Below, one piece after another: positions 43,462 through 52,935 of a stretch of 64,000 nt of DNA. Location: the NCBI RefSeq assembly GCF_041154745.1, contig NZ_AP031573.1:434001-498000 (forward strand). The letters are read 5' to 3'. The translations under genes and the position numbers were made by a program. The notes beneath the pieces were generated by a model. It saw only the letters and a program-made list of their open reading frames with translations, had not been told where the DNA came from and searched no databases. Every line of letters begins with the position of its first letter. Within the stretch, counting starts at the first letter, position 1. Origin of the DNA: Flavobacterium sp. CFS9. GTDB taxonomy: Bacteria > Bacteroidota > Bacteroidia > Flavobacteriales > Flavobacteriaceae.

Positions 43462-44076
43462 ATGGCTATACAAACATTAAACACTATTAAAAACTGGTTT
43501 AAAACCAGCGCTAAACCAACACAACAGCAATTTTGGGATACCTGGGATTCTTTTCGTCATAAAAACGATAAAATTCCCGTAAAAGATGTTGAAGGGATTG
43601 GTGAATTATTAACCAGAAATAAAATTGTTCCATCCGGACAGTTTATAATCTTTAAGGTTAATCCCAATACAGCTGATGAACTAGAGATTGGTGATAGCGT
43701 AATAGGATATTGCGAAGGAAATTTCCTTTGCGAAGCTACCTACTATGGTGGAGATACAAACTTGATGAGCAGCTTTACAAAATCAGACAATATAGTAGGC
43801 AGAATTATATCTTACAATACTGACGATCATTACTTTCTTTACGAACTAAATAATGAAGTATTCTTAAGATCTCACAGTAATGGTGTTTATAACGGAATTA
43901 CACTTAGGTATAAAAAACCAAAAGAACTCGGATTTTCCGACGGAACATTTCATGGCACATACCCAAAATCATGGCTTGGACTTGATTCTGGTACTATCAT
44001 TAAATTAATAGATACTACTGGTGATTTGGAAGATTCGGAAGAATTTATACTCCCATATTTTGAAGACCGAGAATAA
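43462..44076 (+). CDS. Tail-associated protein with a baseplate-anchor-like N-terminus (204 aa)
   Basis: The first ~40 residues (NTIKNWFKTSAKPTQQQFWD, then TWDSFRHKNDKIP) are shared with the 689-aa gene downstream and look like an anchoring module by which fibres or accessory proteins bind a common base. The remainder is beta-rich with SGQFIIFKVNPNTADE and DDHYFLYELNNEVFLRSHSN. It has no catalytic motif. It is the first gene behind promoter B. Receptor binding or fibre attachment is the best guess. Confidence 0.65.
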   Translation: MAIQTLNTIKNWFKTSAKPTQQQFWDTWDSFRHKNDKIPVKDVEGIGELLTRNKIVPSGQFIIFKVNPNTADELEIGDSVIGYCEGNFLCEATYYGGDTNLMSSFTKSDNIVGRIISYNTDDHYFLYELNNEVFLRSHSNGVYNGITLRYKKPKELGFSDGTFHGTYPKSWLGLDSGTIIKLIDTTGDLEDSEEFILPYFEDRE

Positions 44077-44176
44077 AAACACTATTAAACACTATTACGT
44101 TTCTTTCCATCATAAAGATTAACAACAACTTAGAGTCATTAAGAAACTAAGTCAACACAATAAAAGTCTAACTCTA

Positions 44177-44866
44177 ATGAATAATAAATTTTCTAAAGAA
44201 CCTAAACACTGTATCAATAAACCGTTACAGTTAAATTCTGTATCGAAAAGTGAAAACACCGCATACAATATACTTGTCCAAGGAATTGACAAAACTGTAA
44301 AGTTTGTACCTAAAGAAGAAATTAATTTCCAAAACATTCTCAATAATGGGGCTGAAAACGGGGCTACTGCAACTGTTGCTGGAGGTTATGCAGGGATATT
44401 AACAGGATTTTCTCCGTATGAAAAAAGTATTGGATTTATTACGCACAATGAAGATTACTTAAAATCTGCCGAACTAAACCTGTCAAACGGATCTTTTTCA
44501 ATTGGAGCACGTGCAACTAATAATTCTTGTCAATTAAATTATAACTATGGTACATTAGAAATTCAATTAATTCACGAGAATTTCATGAGTAGAATTGAAT
44601 TTCAAAGACCTATGTCTCATAGTACCTTCACCTTTCCTTCTCGCGCTGAAGCCGGTAGTTACACAGTAGCTATGACCTCTGATCTTGCCATAGATAACCC
44701 TACATCTACATCATTATCTCCAAACACTTTAAATTCAAAATATCCCTACGCTGTCAATGGCTTTAGAGTTCATTGTCCATCCATTTCGACTGGTGCATTA
44801 ATTTATGAAAAAATGTCAACTGGTTGGTTAGAAATATCAGCTTCAATTGTTTATGATCCTCAATAA
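44177..44866 (+). CDS. Unknown tail-island protein (229 aa)
   Basis: No signal peptide. The start (HCINKPLQLNSVSKSENTAY) and KTVKFVPKEEINFQNILNNG recall the linkers in Bacteroidota fibre proteins, followed by Gly-rich beta segments (ENGATATVAGGYAGILTGF, SFSIGARATNNSCQLNYNYG). It ends MSTGWLEISASIVYDPQ. It lacks the WFKT anchor found in both neighbours. It lies 100 bases after the preceding gene, without its own shared box. Possibly a receptor-binding tip. Confidence 0.6.
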   Translation: MNNKFSKEPKHCINKPLQLNSVSKSENTAYNILVQGIDKTVKFVPKEEINFQNILNNGAENGATATVAGGYAGILTGFSPYEKSIGFITHNEDYLKSAELNLSNGSFSIGARATNNSCQLNYNYGTLEIQLIHENFMSRIEFQRPMSHSTFTFPSRAEAGSYTVAMTSDLAIDNPTSTSLSPNTLNSKYPYAVNGFRVHCPSISTGALIYEKMSTGWLEISASIVYDPQ

Positions 44867-44949
44867 ATGATCTATAAATAAAATATAAATATATGAATAT
44901 TACTCTTTAACAAATTCATGTTTTAATCACATAACCATTTTCCAATACT

Positions 44950-47019
44950 ATGGCAACAAATATCAATACCATTCTAAGCTGGTTCAAAACTGGCAAAAAA
45001 CCAACACAAAAACAATTTTGGGATTCCTGGCAAAGCTTTTGGCATAAAGAGGAACAGATTCCGCAAAATTCTATTCAGGATCTTCCACAAACTTTAAATG
45101 ACAAAGTTGAAAAAGATCTATTTGAGGACCATAAAACGAATAAAACAGCTCATGAAATTTTATTTGCGGAAAAAGAAAACATCAATAACAAAAGCCAGAC
45201 AATTTCATCATTATCAACAAATAGTGATTATCCATCTTCAAAAGCAGTCTATAACTTTGTAAATGATTTAATAAAAAGTGAAAATAACTTAAATACCGAA
45301 AAGATACTCGACTTAGTCAAATCAAATTCATTAGTTCCAGGCAATTATTATTTGATTAATGATTTTCAAACCATTTATACTATTAATGGATCAAACTCTG
45401 CTCCAACCCTATTTAAAAGACGAATAAATTCTTTTCCCGCAAAGTATGCTTCTCTCGATGTTGGTTATGATCTAAATTTAACTGTAGGTAAAACGGTTGT
45501 TATCACTAAACTTCCCAATGACTACACAGGACCATTACTTGTTGGTTCAACAACAACCGTGGCTATCGTTGCCTCTCAAGGCTATTATTTTCGTTTTGCC
45601 AATGGAATGCAATCCATTATAGGATTAGAATTTGAATATTCAATGCCAAGATATTCCAATGGAACTACTGACAATTTAGTGATAAATGATGCGAATGGAA
45701 AACCCGTAATACGTCCCGGAGGAGTATTAAATACTGAAGTACACAATGGTACAGCCTATATGGATATGTCGGCAGAAGAGAATCTTAACGTTCCTATAGA
45801 ATCCATTATTTTAAAAGCAAAATCAACAAGAGAGTTTGAACTAGAAGGAAAATCACTAACCTATCCTGACGATATTATCGAATATAAATTGCCTGTCGCC
45901 GGAAGTATTGCCACTAAAGGCACAATCTTAAGACGATACAACAGAGCCCTTGGTATTGATTTAAAAATCGACTGGAGAGTACAGCGCTATCGCAGATGGA
46001 AAATTTCAGCTGATTCTATTTTAAAAACACTAAACCAGGATCAACCGGTAACTTCCTTAACAGGATTTGCGGGTGTTTATCAATTTACAGCAACTAAATC
46101 AACTACTGCAACACCGGAAAGATTCTATGTCGCCCACGATTTAGATTATAAATCTTTAACTATCGATGCCGATACAAAGATTATTGATTTTACAATGGAA
46201 GTTAGCTCAAACACTTACGCTAAAGATTTTACGATTTTCAAACTAGATCAGAATCATCAGCCTGTTAATGTAAAAATGATGAAAGTTTCCGGGTTATTTG
46301 AGAATACAGTAATTCAGTATAATTTAGGAGAACTTAATTTTGACACGAATATAGATGCCGAAACATTATCAAATACAACATTTGTATGCTCAGTAGTAAT
46401 TACCGGAAATTCTAGCCAGATATCCAACAGCTTATTTTTAGATACCCTTTATAATATTAATTCAAAAATTGTAATTAATAACCTGAAATCATTATCTCAA
46501 CTATCAATTGATGCATCATCTTTTTCTCAAATCAACAATTCCGTAATCGGTGTTAATCTTAACAATTACAGTAGTGGGAGCAAACCTTCTGTTAGATGGA
46601 TCAAAATCGAAAACATACAAAGTTCGTCCTTAAACAAGGTCCTTCTGGGTGGGGCATTACCATCTTATAATTTTAACAACTCAATAATTGAAAACAGTAC
46701 TTTATATTTCTATAATAACTTACGTAATGAAGCTTCAACAATATATACCAATTATAGTAAATTAATATTCAACAACTGCTTAATATTTTCAATGTCCATT
46801 TTCAATAGGTCTAAACTAGGCAATACTATATTTAACGGCATCACAAGCAGTGTCAATTATATTCCTGCCTCTGCATCCGGAAGAGATGTTTACATCAATT
46901 CAATAGATTTAGATGAAATGAAAATCCAGATGAATAAATTTAATCATAAATTATTTTATGAGGAACGAGATGCCTCAGACACTTTAAGCATTAAAACTTA
47001 CGCTGCTCCTCTATTATAG
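44950..47019 (+). CDS. Large fibre-like protein with the same anchor (689 aa)
   Basis: Begins NTILSWFKTGKKPTQKQFWD, SWQSFWHKEEQIP, the paralogue of the 204-aa protein's N-terminus. A helical linker (KTNKTAHEILFAEKENINNK, then SSKAVYNFVNDLIKSENN) is typical of fibres. The C-terminal half (~400-660) alternates short strands with Asn turns (NNSVIGVNLNNYSSGSK, SIIENSTLYFYNNL), suggesting a right-handed beta-helix. Such proteins usually bind or cut surface glycans. Ends 67 bases before a strong terminator. Confidence 0.7.
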   Translation: MATNINTILSWFKTGKKPTQKQFWDSWQSFWHKEEQIPQNSIQDLPQTLNDKVEKDLFEDHKTNKTAHEILFAEKENINNKSQTISSLSTNSDYPSSKAVYNFVNDLIKSENNLNTEKILDLVKSNSLVPGNYYLINDFQTIYTINGSNSAPTLFKRRINSFPAKYASLDVGYDLNLTVGKTVVITKLPNDYTGPLLVGSTTTVAIVASQGYYFRFANGMQSIIGLEFEYSMPRYSNGTTDNLVINDANGKPVIRPGGVLNTEVHNGTAYMDMSAEENLNVPIESIILKAKSTREFELEGKSLTYPDDIIEYKLPVAGSIATKGTILRRYNRALGIDLKIDWRVQRYRRWKISADSILKTLNQDQPVTSLTGFAGVYQFTATKSTTATPERFYVAHDLDYKSLTIDADTKIIDFTMEVSSNTYAKDFTIFKLDQNHQPVNVKMMKVSGLFENTVIQYNLGELNFDTNIDAETLSNTTFVCSVVITGNSSQISNSLFLDTLYNINSKIVINNLKSLSQLSIDASSFSQINNSVIGVNLNNYSSGSKPSVRWIKIENIQSSSLNKVLLGGALPSYNFNNSIIENSTLYFYNNLRNEASTIYTNYSKLIFNNCLIFSMSIFNRSKLGNTIFNGITSSVNYIPASASGRDVYINSIDLDEMKIQMNKFNHKLFYEERDASDTLSIKTYAAPLL

Positions 47020-47085
47020 AAGAAGAAAAAAAGACTCATAAATATATTCATCTCTGTTGACCTCAGATTACATTTGAATAATAAT

Positions 47086-47125
47086 GTTAAGCCTAAAAGA
47101 ATAAAAAATCTCTTTTAGGCTTAAC
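47086..47125 (+). terminator. Terminator after the fibre genes
   Basis: GTTAAGCCTAAAAGA pairs with TCTTTTAGGCTTAAC around a short A-rich loop, and CTCTTTTC follows. It closes the transcript from promoter B. Confidence 0.85.
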
Positions 47126-47198
47126 TCTTTTCATTCCGCCCTACTTTTTAAACTACCTCAATTTACTAAACATCTACATTTAAAGAAAACAGCTATCA

Positions 47199-47263
47199 AC
47201 TGAAACTACTGAAAACGAGGAGCAGATTTTTCGTTTTCCAGCTCCCAGTGCCTTATTTTTACA
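47199..47263 (+). promoter_or_regulatory. Shared-box promoter C for the baseplate-hub operon
   Basis: ACTGAAACTACTG at 47199-47211, 42 bases, then TATTTTTACA at 47254-47263. The 382-base gap 47020-47401 contains only this and the terminator before it. Confidence 0.82.
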
Positions 47264-47401
47264 TCTGCTAATAAAATCGTTTAGCACTCTCAAAATCAAT
47301 ATAAAAACACCGCTTGCTTACGGGAATATCCTGAAAGTAACTACCTCATCTATTGAGAATATCTTAAACAGTATTACCAACCTTTAAACATCAAATCAAT
47401 C

Positions 47402-47596
47402 ATGAATTCTACATCCAGAGATTTAGGAGAAATTCCTATGACACCCGATCTGAGTAATTTTAAAAATCCTTTGAAACAACAGTCCGAAGGCAGCATTATT
47501 ATTGGAAACTTTAATATTTCTCCTTTAAATCAGTCACAAACCACTGAAAGTTTTAGCGAAATCCTGAAAAGAGAAAGCACAGACAGTTCTATTTAA
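47402..47596 (+). CDS. Small tail-operon protein (64 aa)
   Basis: Unrecognised, polar and probably largely unfolded (MNSTSRDLGEIPMTPDLSNF, then SEGSIIIGNFNISPLNQSQT). No signal or membrane segment. First gene behind promoter C and 27 bases ahead of the chaperone-like gene. In contractile tails a small adaptor often precedes the chaperone, but nothing specific supports that here. Confidence 0.55.
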   Translation: MNSTSRDLGEIPMTPDLSNFKNPLKQQSEGSIIIGNFNISPLNQSQTTESFSEILKRESTDSSI

Positions 47597-47623
47597 AACA
47601 TCAAAATTCTTAAAATCAAAAAA

Positions 47624-48094
47624 ATGCTAGACGAAACAGCAATCGAAAAACTAAAAGAGAAATATGGTAACGTATTAAAACTTACCTCTGATGATCAATC
47701 TATAACAGCATATTGCAAGAAACCATCTCTCTCAACATTTCTAAATTATCAAAAACAATACAATGATGATCCACATGATGCAATTTTGTTTCTGTTCAAA
47801 GAATGTGTACTTGAAAAAGAAAATTATGATGACGAATTCATGCTTTCTGCAGGAAATTCAATCATCTCAATGATTCGCTCAGAAAGTGAATTTACCATCA
47901 ATGCAACACCTCAAAAAGATGAATTCAAGAAATCGGCAGCACTTATACGCCAGGCTTTTCAGGTAGATCCTTATCAATTACCTATGGAGGAGTTTTACAA
48001 GTTAATCGAAGAAGCACTCTGGCTGCAGAAACACAACGAAACAAGACTCGAAAACACCTTTATTACAGCCTTCGCTAAAACATTCTCCAACTAA
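47624..48094 (+). CDS. Tail assembly chaperone-like protein, copy 1 (156 aa)
   Basis: Shares a short pattern with the 114-aa protein encoded at 55546: a basic lead, VLKLTSDDQSITAYCKKPSL, then a helix with AILFLFKECVL and an acidic DDEFM part. Proteins of this shape after tail tube genes often act as assembly chaperones. Here it precedes DUF6046-like and hub genes instead. It has a longer helical C-terminus (MEEFYKLIEEALWLQKHNET) than copy 2. Function inferred from the shared pattern and context. Confidence 0.55.
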   Translation: MLDETAIEKLKEKYGNVLKLTSDDQSITAYCKKPSLSTFLNYQKQYNDDPHDAILFLFKECVLEKENYDDEFMLSAGNSIISMIRSESEFTINATPQKDEFKKSAALIRQAFQVDPYQLPMEEFYKLIEEALWLQKHNETRLENTFITAFAKTFSN

Positions 48095-48107
48095 AAAATA
48101 AAAAATA

Positions 48108-48665
48108 ATGAAATTCAATTTTAATGTAAACGAAATCTTAGACTCAAAAGATACTAAATATACAGGTATCAACTATAACGAATCTGAATCGAAAGATTTT
48201 ATTATTGATAAAACCGGAGGTGAATTTAACCTGAGAGTTTTCGCTCCCCTAATTTTTGAACCTCTGGTAAAAAATGATCTCAATCTGCCTGGTTTACGTG
48301 TAGATGCTGTGACGGTCAATTTAAACCGCTCAAAAGTTATTCGAAAAGAAGGAATAGAAGGCCGAGATTCAACCATTAAAGAACATATTACAAATGGTGA
48401 TTTTAGTATTTCAATCGAAGGACTAATTGCCAACGAAAGTGGAGATGAATACCCGAAAGAAAAACTCTTTCTGTTGAAACAATATCTAAATGCTCCCTAT
48501 GCCCTTAGAGTAACTCACGCTATTCTGAACCGATTTGGTATTTACGAACTGGTTATAGACTCCTACTCTATCCCTTCTATTTCCGGAACAAAAAACATTC
48601 AAAAATTCACGGCCAGCGCCACATCAGACGAAACTGTAGAACTAATAATCAGAGACAATGCTTAA
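48108..48665 (+). CDS. DUF6046-like phage tail protein (185 aa)
   Basis: A soluble protein with a beta-rich middle (FAPLIFEPLVKNDLNLPG, VDAVTVNLNRSKVIRKEGIE) and NAPYALRVTHAILNRFGIYE near the end. I associate this pattern with DUF6046 proteins of Bacteroidota phage tails; that needs a profile search. A connector between tail tube end and hub is suggested by its place right before the hub gene, which it overlaps by 8 bases. Confidence 0.6.
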   Translation: MKFNFNVNEILDSKDTKYTGINYNESESKDFIIDKTGGEFNLRVFAPLIFEPLVKNDLNLPGLRVDAVTVNLNRSKVIRKEGIEGRDSTIKEHITNGDFSISIEGLIANESGDEYPKEKLFLLKQYLNAPYALRVTHAILNRFGIYELVIDSYSIPSISGTKNIQKFTASATSDETVELIIRDNA

Positions 48666-49956
48666 ACTAAATGCTAAAATTAAAGTTTATGAAACGGTGA
48701 GGCTTATCCCCAGTCCGAAATTTTATGAATTTACCTATGTCAAAAACGTAGAAATCAATAGCTCCTACAAGTCGTTAACCGACACCGCCACGATTGTTAT
48801 GCCTCAAAAAGTGTATACCGATACCAAAGGCTTTGATCAGAACTTATTTGCCAATGCAAGCGGTGAACAAAAAACAATTCATGATTTTTTTAAAGTTGAA
48901 AATTTCATAGAAATATTTTTAGGATACGACGGAGATTACAAACCGGCTTTTAGGGGTTATATCACAGGAGTACAATCCGATACCAATGCCACTATAACCT
49001 GTGAAGACTTAATGTATGCCTTCAAAAAAATAAAAGCAGTAGATAACACTGATGCTCAGGACAAAAATGATTCTTTGAATGTTGTAGCCACTAATCCAAC
49101 CACCAATGTCGAAAACTTTAATCCAAAAACGTTTTTTGAAAAAAGAATCAAACCGTTAAATCTTCCATTAAAGATAGATGCTCTTGACGAAGATTTAGGA
49201 AATCTAATGATTAACAGAGGACAAACATTGGCTCAGGTTTTCGAAATGCTAAAGAACAAAGGAATCTACACCTATTTTAAAATGGAAAATGCCCAACCTG
49301 TACTTACAATCACCAATAACCCGCAACACCATACAGCTGGAGAATTAGGGAGTTTTATCAATCGTAATTTTATCCAAAGTCCTTTGGCCGGAGTAATTGT
49401 GAAAAAACTAATCCATCAGGGACTTCAGCTTTTGAGTATGCAACTCAACAAAACGATCCAGGCTGCTTCAGGCAATTTTTTAGGGAAAGCACGTTTCAGA
49501 TTCCGCTACAACATTATTGAAGATAAGTTAGTTGTAGTGAATGAATCGACAAAAAATACCCGTACACGAGTAGAAAAGTACTTCAAAAATTCAAATACTC
49601 CAATTTACATAGAATTAGGTGATCCGAACGGGCAATTAGTAAAAACCCACGTATTACACAGTGATAATGAGGACTTACCTAAAGATGCAGCAACTTTCAA
49701 AAATACAGCGACAAAAGTAACTTCAGAACTGTATCAATATGCCGCATTAAGGGCAATGGAAACTAAGCCCAGCGGATTTGAAGGTTCTTTTCTCACTTTT
49801 GGAGAACCGTTTGTTCGACCAACGGATAAAGTAATTCTTGAAAATGCTAAAGACAAAGAAAAAAACGGAACCTTTCAGGTAGAAAAAGTCGTGCGAAGTT
49901 ATGGCGAAAACGGCTACAGGCAAAGGATTTATATAGGTCGAAGAGTAGAAATTTAA
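48658..49956 (+). CDS. Baseplate hub protein (gpD / gp27-like, 432 aa)
   Basis: Central hub under the tail tube. Strand-rich N-terminus with VKNVEINSSYKSLTDTATIV, then an OB-like/tube-like LGYDGDYKPAFRGYITGVQS that is typical of phage late-control D proteins. The C-terminal third (TKVTSELYQYAALRAMETKP, FLTFGEPFVRPTDKVILENA) is the expected closing module. Length matches the family. It is followed by the spike gene, as in most contractile tails. Confidence 0.75.
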   Translation: MLKLNAKIKVYETVRLIPSPKFYEFTYVKNVEINSSYKSLTDTATIVMPQKVYTDTKGFDQNLFANASGEQKTIHDFFKVENFIEIFLGYDGDYKPAFRGYITGVQSDTNATITCEDLMYAFKKIKAVDNTDAQDKNDSLNVVATNPTTNVENFNPKTFFEKRIKPLNLPLKIDALDEDLGNLMINRGQTLAQVFEMLKNKGIYTYFKMENAQPVLTITNNPQHHTAGELGSFINRNFIQSPLAGVIVKKLIHQGLQLLSMQLNKTIQAASGNFLGKARFRFRYNIIEDKLVVVNESTKNTRTRVEKYFKNSNTPIYIELGDPNGQLVKTHVLHSDNEDLPKDAATFKNTATKVTSELYQYAALRAMETKPSGFEGSFLTFGEPFVRPTDKVILENAKDKEKNGTFQVEKVVRSYGENGYRQRIYIGRRVEI

Positions 49957-49968
49957 TAAAGATACAAC

Positions 49969-50817
49969 ATGGGAAATATAACCGATTTAATAAAAGATGT
50001 TGCCGATAAAAATCAGATTATTGAAACTTTTGCCGCAAAAGTTATCGAAATAAATAATGAAATAGAATCATCTCACAATCCTGAAGATGCTTATACTGTA
50101 AACATTATGCGTGCTGATGGCGCCATTCTTAAAAATGTAAGACTAAAAGCTTCTATTCAGGATCTGGAACAGGGAATTATCACCATTCCCAAAAAAAACA
50201 GTTGGGTTTTGGCTTCTATCATTGGCGGAGTTGAAACCAGAGCGTTTATTTCGCAATATTCTGAAATTGAACGCACCTTCTTACGTTTCAAAAACGAGCA
50301 AAATAAATACCTGGAAATAGACAGTAATGCAAATAAATTTCAAGTATTATTCAAAGAAAAAAAAGAAAATGATTCCGCATCAACTTCCGCACCTCAATAC
50401 AAAAGTATAGCCCAAATCGAGTTTGTTGGTGGAACTCAGAATCCAAACATCAGTACCTCTTTTTATAATGCGGAAGGCAAAGAAATTTCGACAAACAGCT
50501 TCAATATAAATGAGCAAAAGGTCAGCATTAATGAAGGCAGTACACTTTTTAATTTAAAAGATAAAGAAATCACAGTAACCATTAAAGATGGTTTTGAAGC
50601 TATAATTTCCGATACCAAAACTTCATTTAAAAAAGGAGATTTATCTTTTGAAATGGATAGCCAATTTAAAATTAATGCCGGTAACAAAACCCTGCTTACC
50701 GAATTAGAAAATCTCATAACAGAAGTATCAAAAATTACTGTAATCCAAGGAGTTGGACCTAACGTAGGTGAACTACTAAAAATCAAATCAAATTTGAAAA
50801 CCTTACTAAAAAAATAA
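49969..50817 (+). CDS. Baseplate spike / gp45-like protein (282 aa)
   Basis: Tip protein thought to pierce the target envelope. The N-terminal OB-like domain (DAYTVNIMRADGAILKNVRL, GIITIPKKNSWVLASIIGGV) is followed by repeated strands with hydrophobic-polar alternation (FNINEQKVSINEGSTLFNLK, KEITVTIKDGFEAIISDT) like trimeric beta-helix spikes, and a short helix near the end. No enzymatic domain is fused. It lies 12 bases behind the hub gene. Confidence 0.72.
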   Translation: MGNITDLIKDVADKNQIIETFAAKVIEINNEIESSHNPEDAYTVNIMRADGAILKNVRLKASIQDLEQGIITIPKKNSWVLASIIGGVETRAFISQYSEIERTFLRFKNEQNKYLEIDSNANKFQVLFKEKKENDSASTSAPQYKSIAQIEFVGGTQNPNISTSFYNAEGKEISTNSFNINEQKVSINEGSTLFNLKDKEITVTIKDGFEAIISDTKTSFKKGDLSFEMDSQFKINAGNKTLLTELENLITEVSKITVIQGVGPNVGELLKIKSNLKTLLKK

Positions 50818-50821
50818 AAAA

Positions 50822-51070
50822 ATGCCACTAGCAACATCACAATTAGAAGAAAAAATCTTAGAAATCTTAACAGAAAGTTCAAAAATAGAAGTAAACACAG
50901 ATAGCAATACAAACAATGCAACTCAGTCAAAAAACGAAAGAGAAAAAACAGCCCAAAAATTAGCCACCGCTATAGAAGAATTTGTAAAATCAGGAACTGT
51001 AACCACTACAGTAACTACAACTGGTTCTGCAGCGGCACAAACCGGAACCGGAACCGGGTATATTATGTAA
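50822..51070 (+). CDS. Small tail protein with Thr/Gly-rich end (82 aa)
   Basis: An N-terminal helix (TSQLEEKILEILTESSKIEV) and charged middle (NEREKTAQKLATAIEEFVKS) lead to TVTTTVTTTGSAAAQTGTGT, a low-complexity tail seen in small tail or baseplate-associated proteins of Bacteroidota phages. It could be a spike cap or adaptor; the sequence does not decide. Last gene of the promoter C operon. Confidence 0.6.
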   Translation: MPLATSQLEEKILEILTESSKIEVNTDSNTNNATQSKNEREKTAQKLATAIEEFVKSGTVTTTVTTTGSAAAQTGTGTGYIM

Positions 51071-51090
51071 ATCGTTCTAAAAACAATAGA

Positions 51091-51129
51091 AAAATGCCTC
51101 TTACCATAAATTATAGTAAGAGGCATTTT
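51091..51129. terminator. Bidirectional terminator between hub operon and repressor gene
   Basis: AAAATGCCTCTTAC pairs with GTAAGAGGCATTTT around an AT-rich loop. It lies between two convergent genes. Confidence 0.85.
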
Positions 51130-51178
51130 CTATTTCAAAATTCTTAGTAAAAAAGATAAAATTTCTTTCCAGAAAATC

Positions 51179-51979
51179 TTAATTCAGTTTTTTCCTTAAA
51201 GTCTCTTCCATTTCATAAAATTTGCTTTCGAGATCATGAATTTTTTCATAGATATTAACAGGATCCGGCATTTGTTTAGACGCATACATACTGGCGTACC
51301 AAACCTCCAGTATATCTTCGGCATAAATTGAATACATTGGGTAATTTCCATCTCTGTTATCCGATTTCAGGATTAATTTTCCACTTTCTCTAATTCTGTT
51401 CAAAACCCTTTTCACCACTACGCCGTCATTCTTACTGATGATCACATAAATTCTTCCGTCTAAGATGTCATCAAAATTATCGACATATTTTCCAAAAAGA
51501 TAATCGCCGTCGTGTATGGTTGTTGACATGGAATTTCCTTTGATTTCGAAGCATCTGTAGGTACCATTTTTGAGCATTGGCATACTAAACGAAGGCAGGG
51601 TTTCCATATACTCCGGATCCGAATAACCGTCCAGATAACCCGCACGTGCCTTAACACCGACAAAATTGATATTTTCCTCTCCGTCTTCATTTACCGTTAT
51701 AATTTTCGGCAAATTTAAGCCAACCGCATCATTGGTTTTCTGCACAAAAATTTCATCGCTTGCTCCAAAAAAAAACTCCGGATTCACATTGCAATGGGTA
51801 ATAATACTTTGGAGTAAATCAAAACCAGGTTTTGTTCTTTTTCTTTCTCCATCAGATTGCAATCTTCCAATCGTGATACTATCAATTGTAGTACTGGTTA
51901 CTCCTATTAACTTTGCGAATGAGTTATTGTTTAACTTCAATTCGTCTATAATACGTTTTATTTTAGCATGTATTTCCAT
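51179..51979 (-). CDS. LexA/CI-like S24 repressor (266 aa)
   Basis: Likely master repressor of the island. Residues ~5-65 are a helix-turn-helix (LKLNNNSFAKLIGVTSTTID). The C-terminal S24 domain has the nucleophile Ser in IKGNSMSTTIHDGDYL, the Lys in GVVVKRVLNRI, and an Ala-Gly bond in VKARAGYLDGYSDP that fits the self-cleavage site. Autocleavage under RecA-ssDNA is the known mode for this family. The C-terminal tail forms a coiled coil (VNIYEKIHDLESKFYEMEET). It is divergent from the operon of promoter D, where ATATGTTG sites lie. Confidence 0.9.
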   Translation of the reverse strand: MEIHAKIKRIIDELKLNNNSFAKLIGVTSTTIDSITIGRLQSDGERKRTKPGFDLLQSIITHCNVNPEFFFGASDEIFVQKTNDAVGLNLPKIITVNEDGEENINFVGVKARAGYLDGYSDPEYMETLPSFSMPMLKNGTYRCFEIKGNSMSTTIHDGDYLFGKYVDNFDDILDGRIYVIISKNDGVVVKRVLNRIRESGKLILKSDNRDGNYPMYSIYAEDILEVWYASMYASKQMPDPVNIYEKIHDLESKFYEMEETLRKKLN

Positions 51980-52008
51980 GTTGTACTTCTATTTATTCAT
52001 TATATGTA

Positions 52009-52046
52009 ATATGTTTTAACACCAACACATATTCCACTATATGTTG
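52009..52046. promoter_or_regulatory. Operator-like ATATGTT sites upstream of the repressor gene
   Basis: ATATGTTTT (from 52010), inverted ATATGTGTTG (52031-52022) and ATATGTTG (52039-52046) cluster 30-70 bases upstream of the repressor start. The same ATATGTTG recurs at promoter D. Autoregulation is the likely meaning. Confidence 0.6.
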
Positions 52047-52180
52047 CAAAACTAAAAAATATAAAACAAATAATCGCGATTTTTAAATTATTTTTTGCAT
52101 AACTACCGAATATGAAGACATTTGAGAGTTGTCTCCTATCGTATTGCTCGAATATAAAGCGAAAACAAACAAATCATATT

Positions 52181-52244
52181 ACTGAAACTATTGCATTTTA
52201 AACCGTAATATGTTGTATTTATTAAAACATATGTTGTATATTTG
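52181..52244 (+). promoter_or_regulatory. Shared-box promoter D with overlapping repressor sites
   Basis: ACTGAAACTATTG (one base from consensus) at 52181-52193, 43 bases, then TATATTTG at 52237-52244, a perfect Bacteroidota -7 element. ATATGTTG occurs twice between them (52208-52215 and 52229-52236), exactly 21 bp apart, the second touching the -7. This is the only box promoter with repressor-like sites inside. Confidence 0.8.
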
Positions 52245-52263
52245 TCAAAAAATAATCCATCAT

Positions 52264-52839
52264 ATGATTTTAAAAGATTTTTATAACGAGAAAAAAAACG
52301 CAATTCAATCAGAGTTTACTTCTGATGCGCCAACGGTACAACTTTATAGTGATGCTATTTTTAAAACAGCTATCGAAACACCAATCGTAATGTTTAAATA
52401 CGACACCATCAACTGGGAAACATCCTCTGAAAAAAACTATAAAGCCGATGTATCTTTTTGCCTTTATATTGTATTACCGGTAGACACTATTTCATCAACA
52501 AGTTATGCAAATGCATTTAATCTTGCACAGCATATCGACAAAGCGGTATTATCTAAAAACAACAGTAATGCTCATATTGATACCAATTCAACATTTAAAA
52601 TAAGGGAAAAACAATGTACAAACGAACATACCTATTGGAATAAAAATGATTATTTCATTTGGGAGATCACTTACAAAACCACACTGATCGAAAATACTTT
52701 AAAAAAGAAATACATCCTTTTCAATAACGGATTAAGTAACGAAACTCTGGAAGATTTGGGGTACAATTTAACCACTGACATCATCTCCATAAATCCAAAC
52801 CAGGTGAAAAGCAAAGTCGATTTAGACACCACTCCATAA
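52264..52839 (+). CDS. Tail terminator/completion-like protein (191 aa)
   Basis: The ATG at 52264 is chosen because earlier in-frame starts (52210) lie inside promoter D. The protein mixes helices and strands, with the middle part VSFCLYIVLPVDTISSTSYA and ANAFNLAQHIDKAVLSKNNS, a layout I associate with the small tail-completion proteins that cap tails. The C-terminal 40 residues look flexible. No catalytic motif. Cotranscribed with the small HTH gene downstream. Function is tentative. Confidence 0.55.
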   Translation: MILKDFYNEKKNAIQSEFTSDAPTVQLYSDAIFKTAIETPIVMFKYDTINWETSSEKNYKADVSFCLYIVLPVDTISSTSYANAFNLAQHIDKAVLSKNNSNAHIDTNSTFKIREKQCTNEHTYWNKNDYFIWEITYKTTLIENTLKKKYILFNNGLSNETLEDLGYNLTTDIISINPNQVKSKVDLDTTP

Positions 52840-52935
52840 AATCCAGCCGGATATTTAAGAAAGTCAATCCCAATCAAATCATTAAGCAGCATCTTACCAA
52901 AAACAAAACTAATCCTTACCATTAAAACTCCACAG

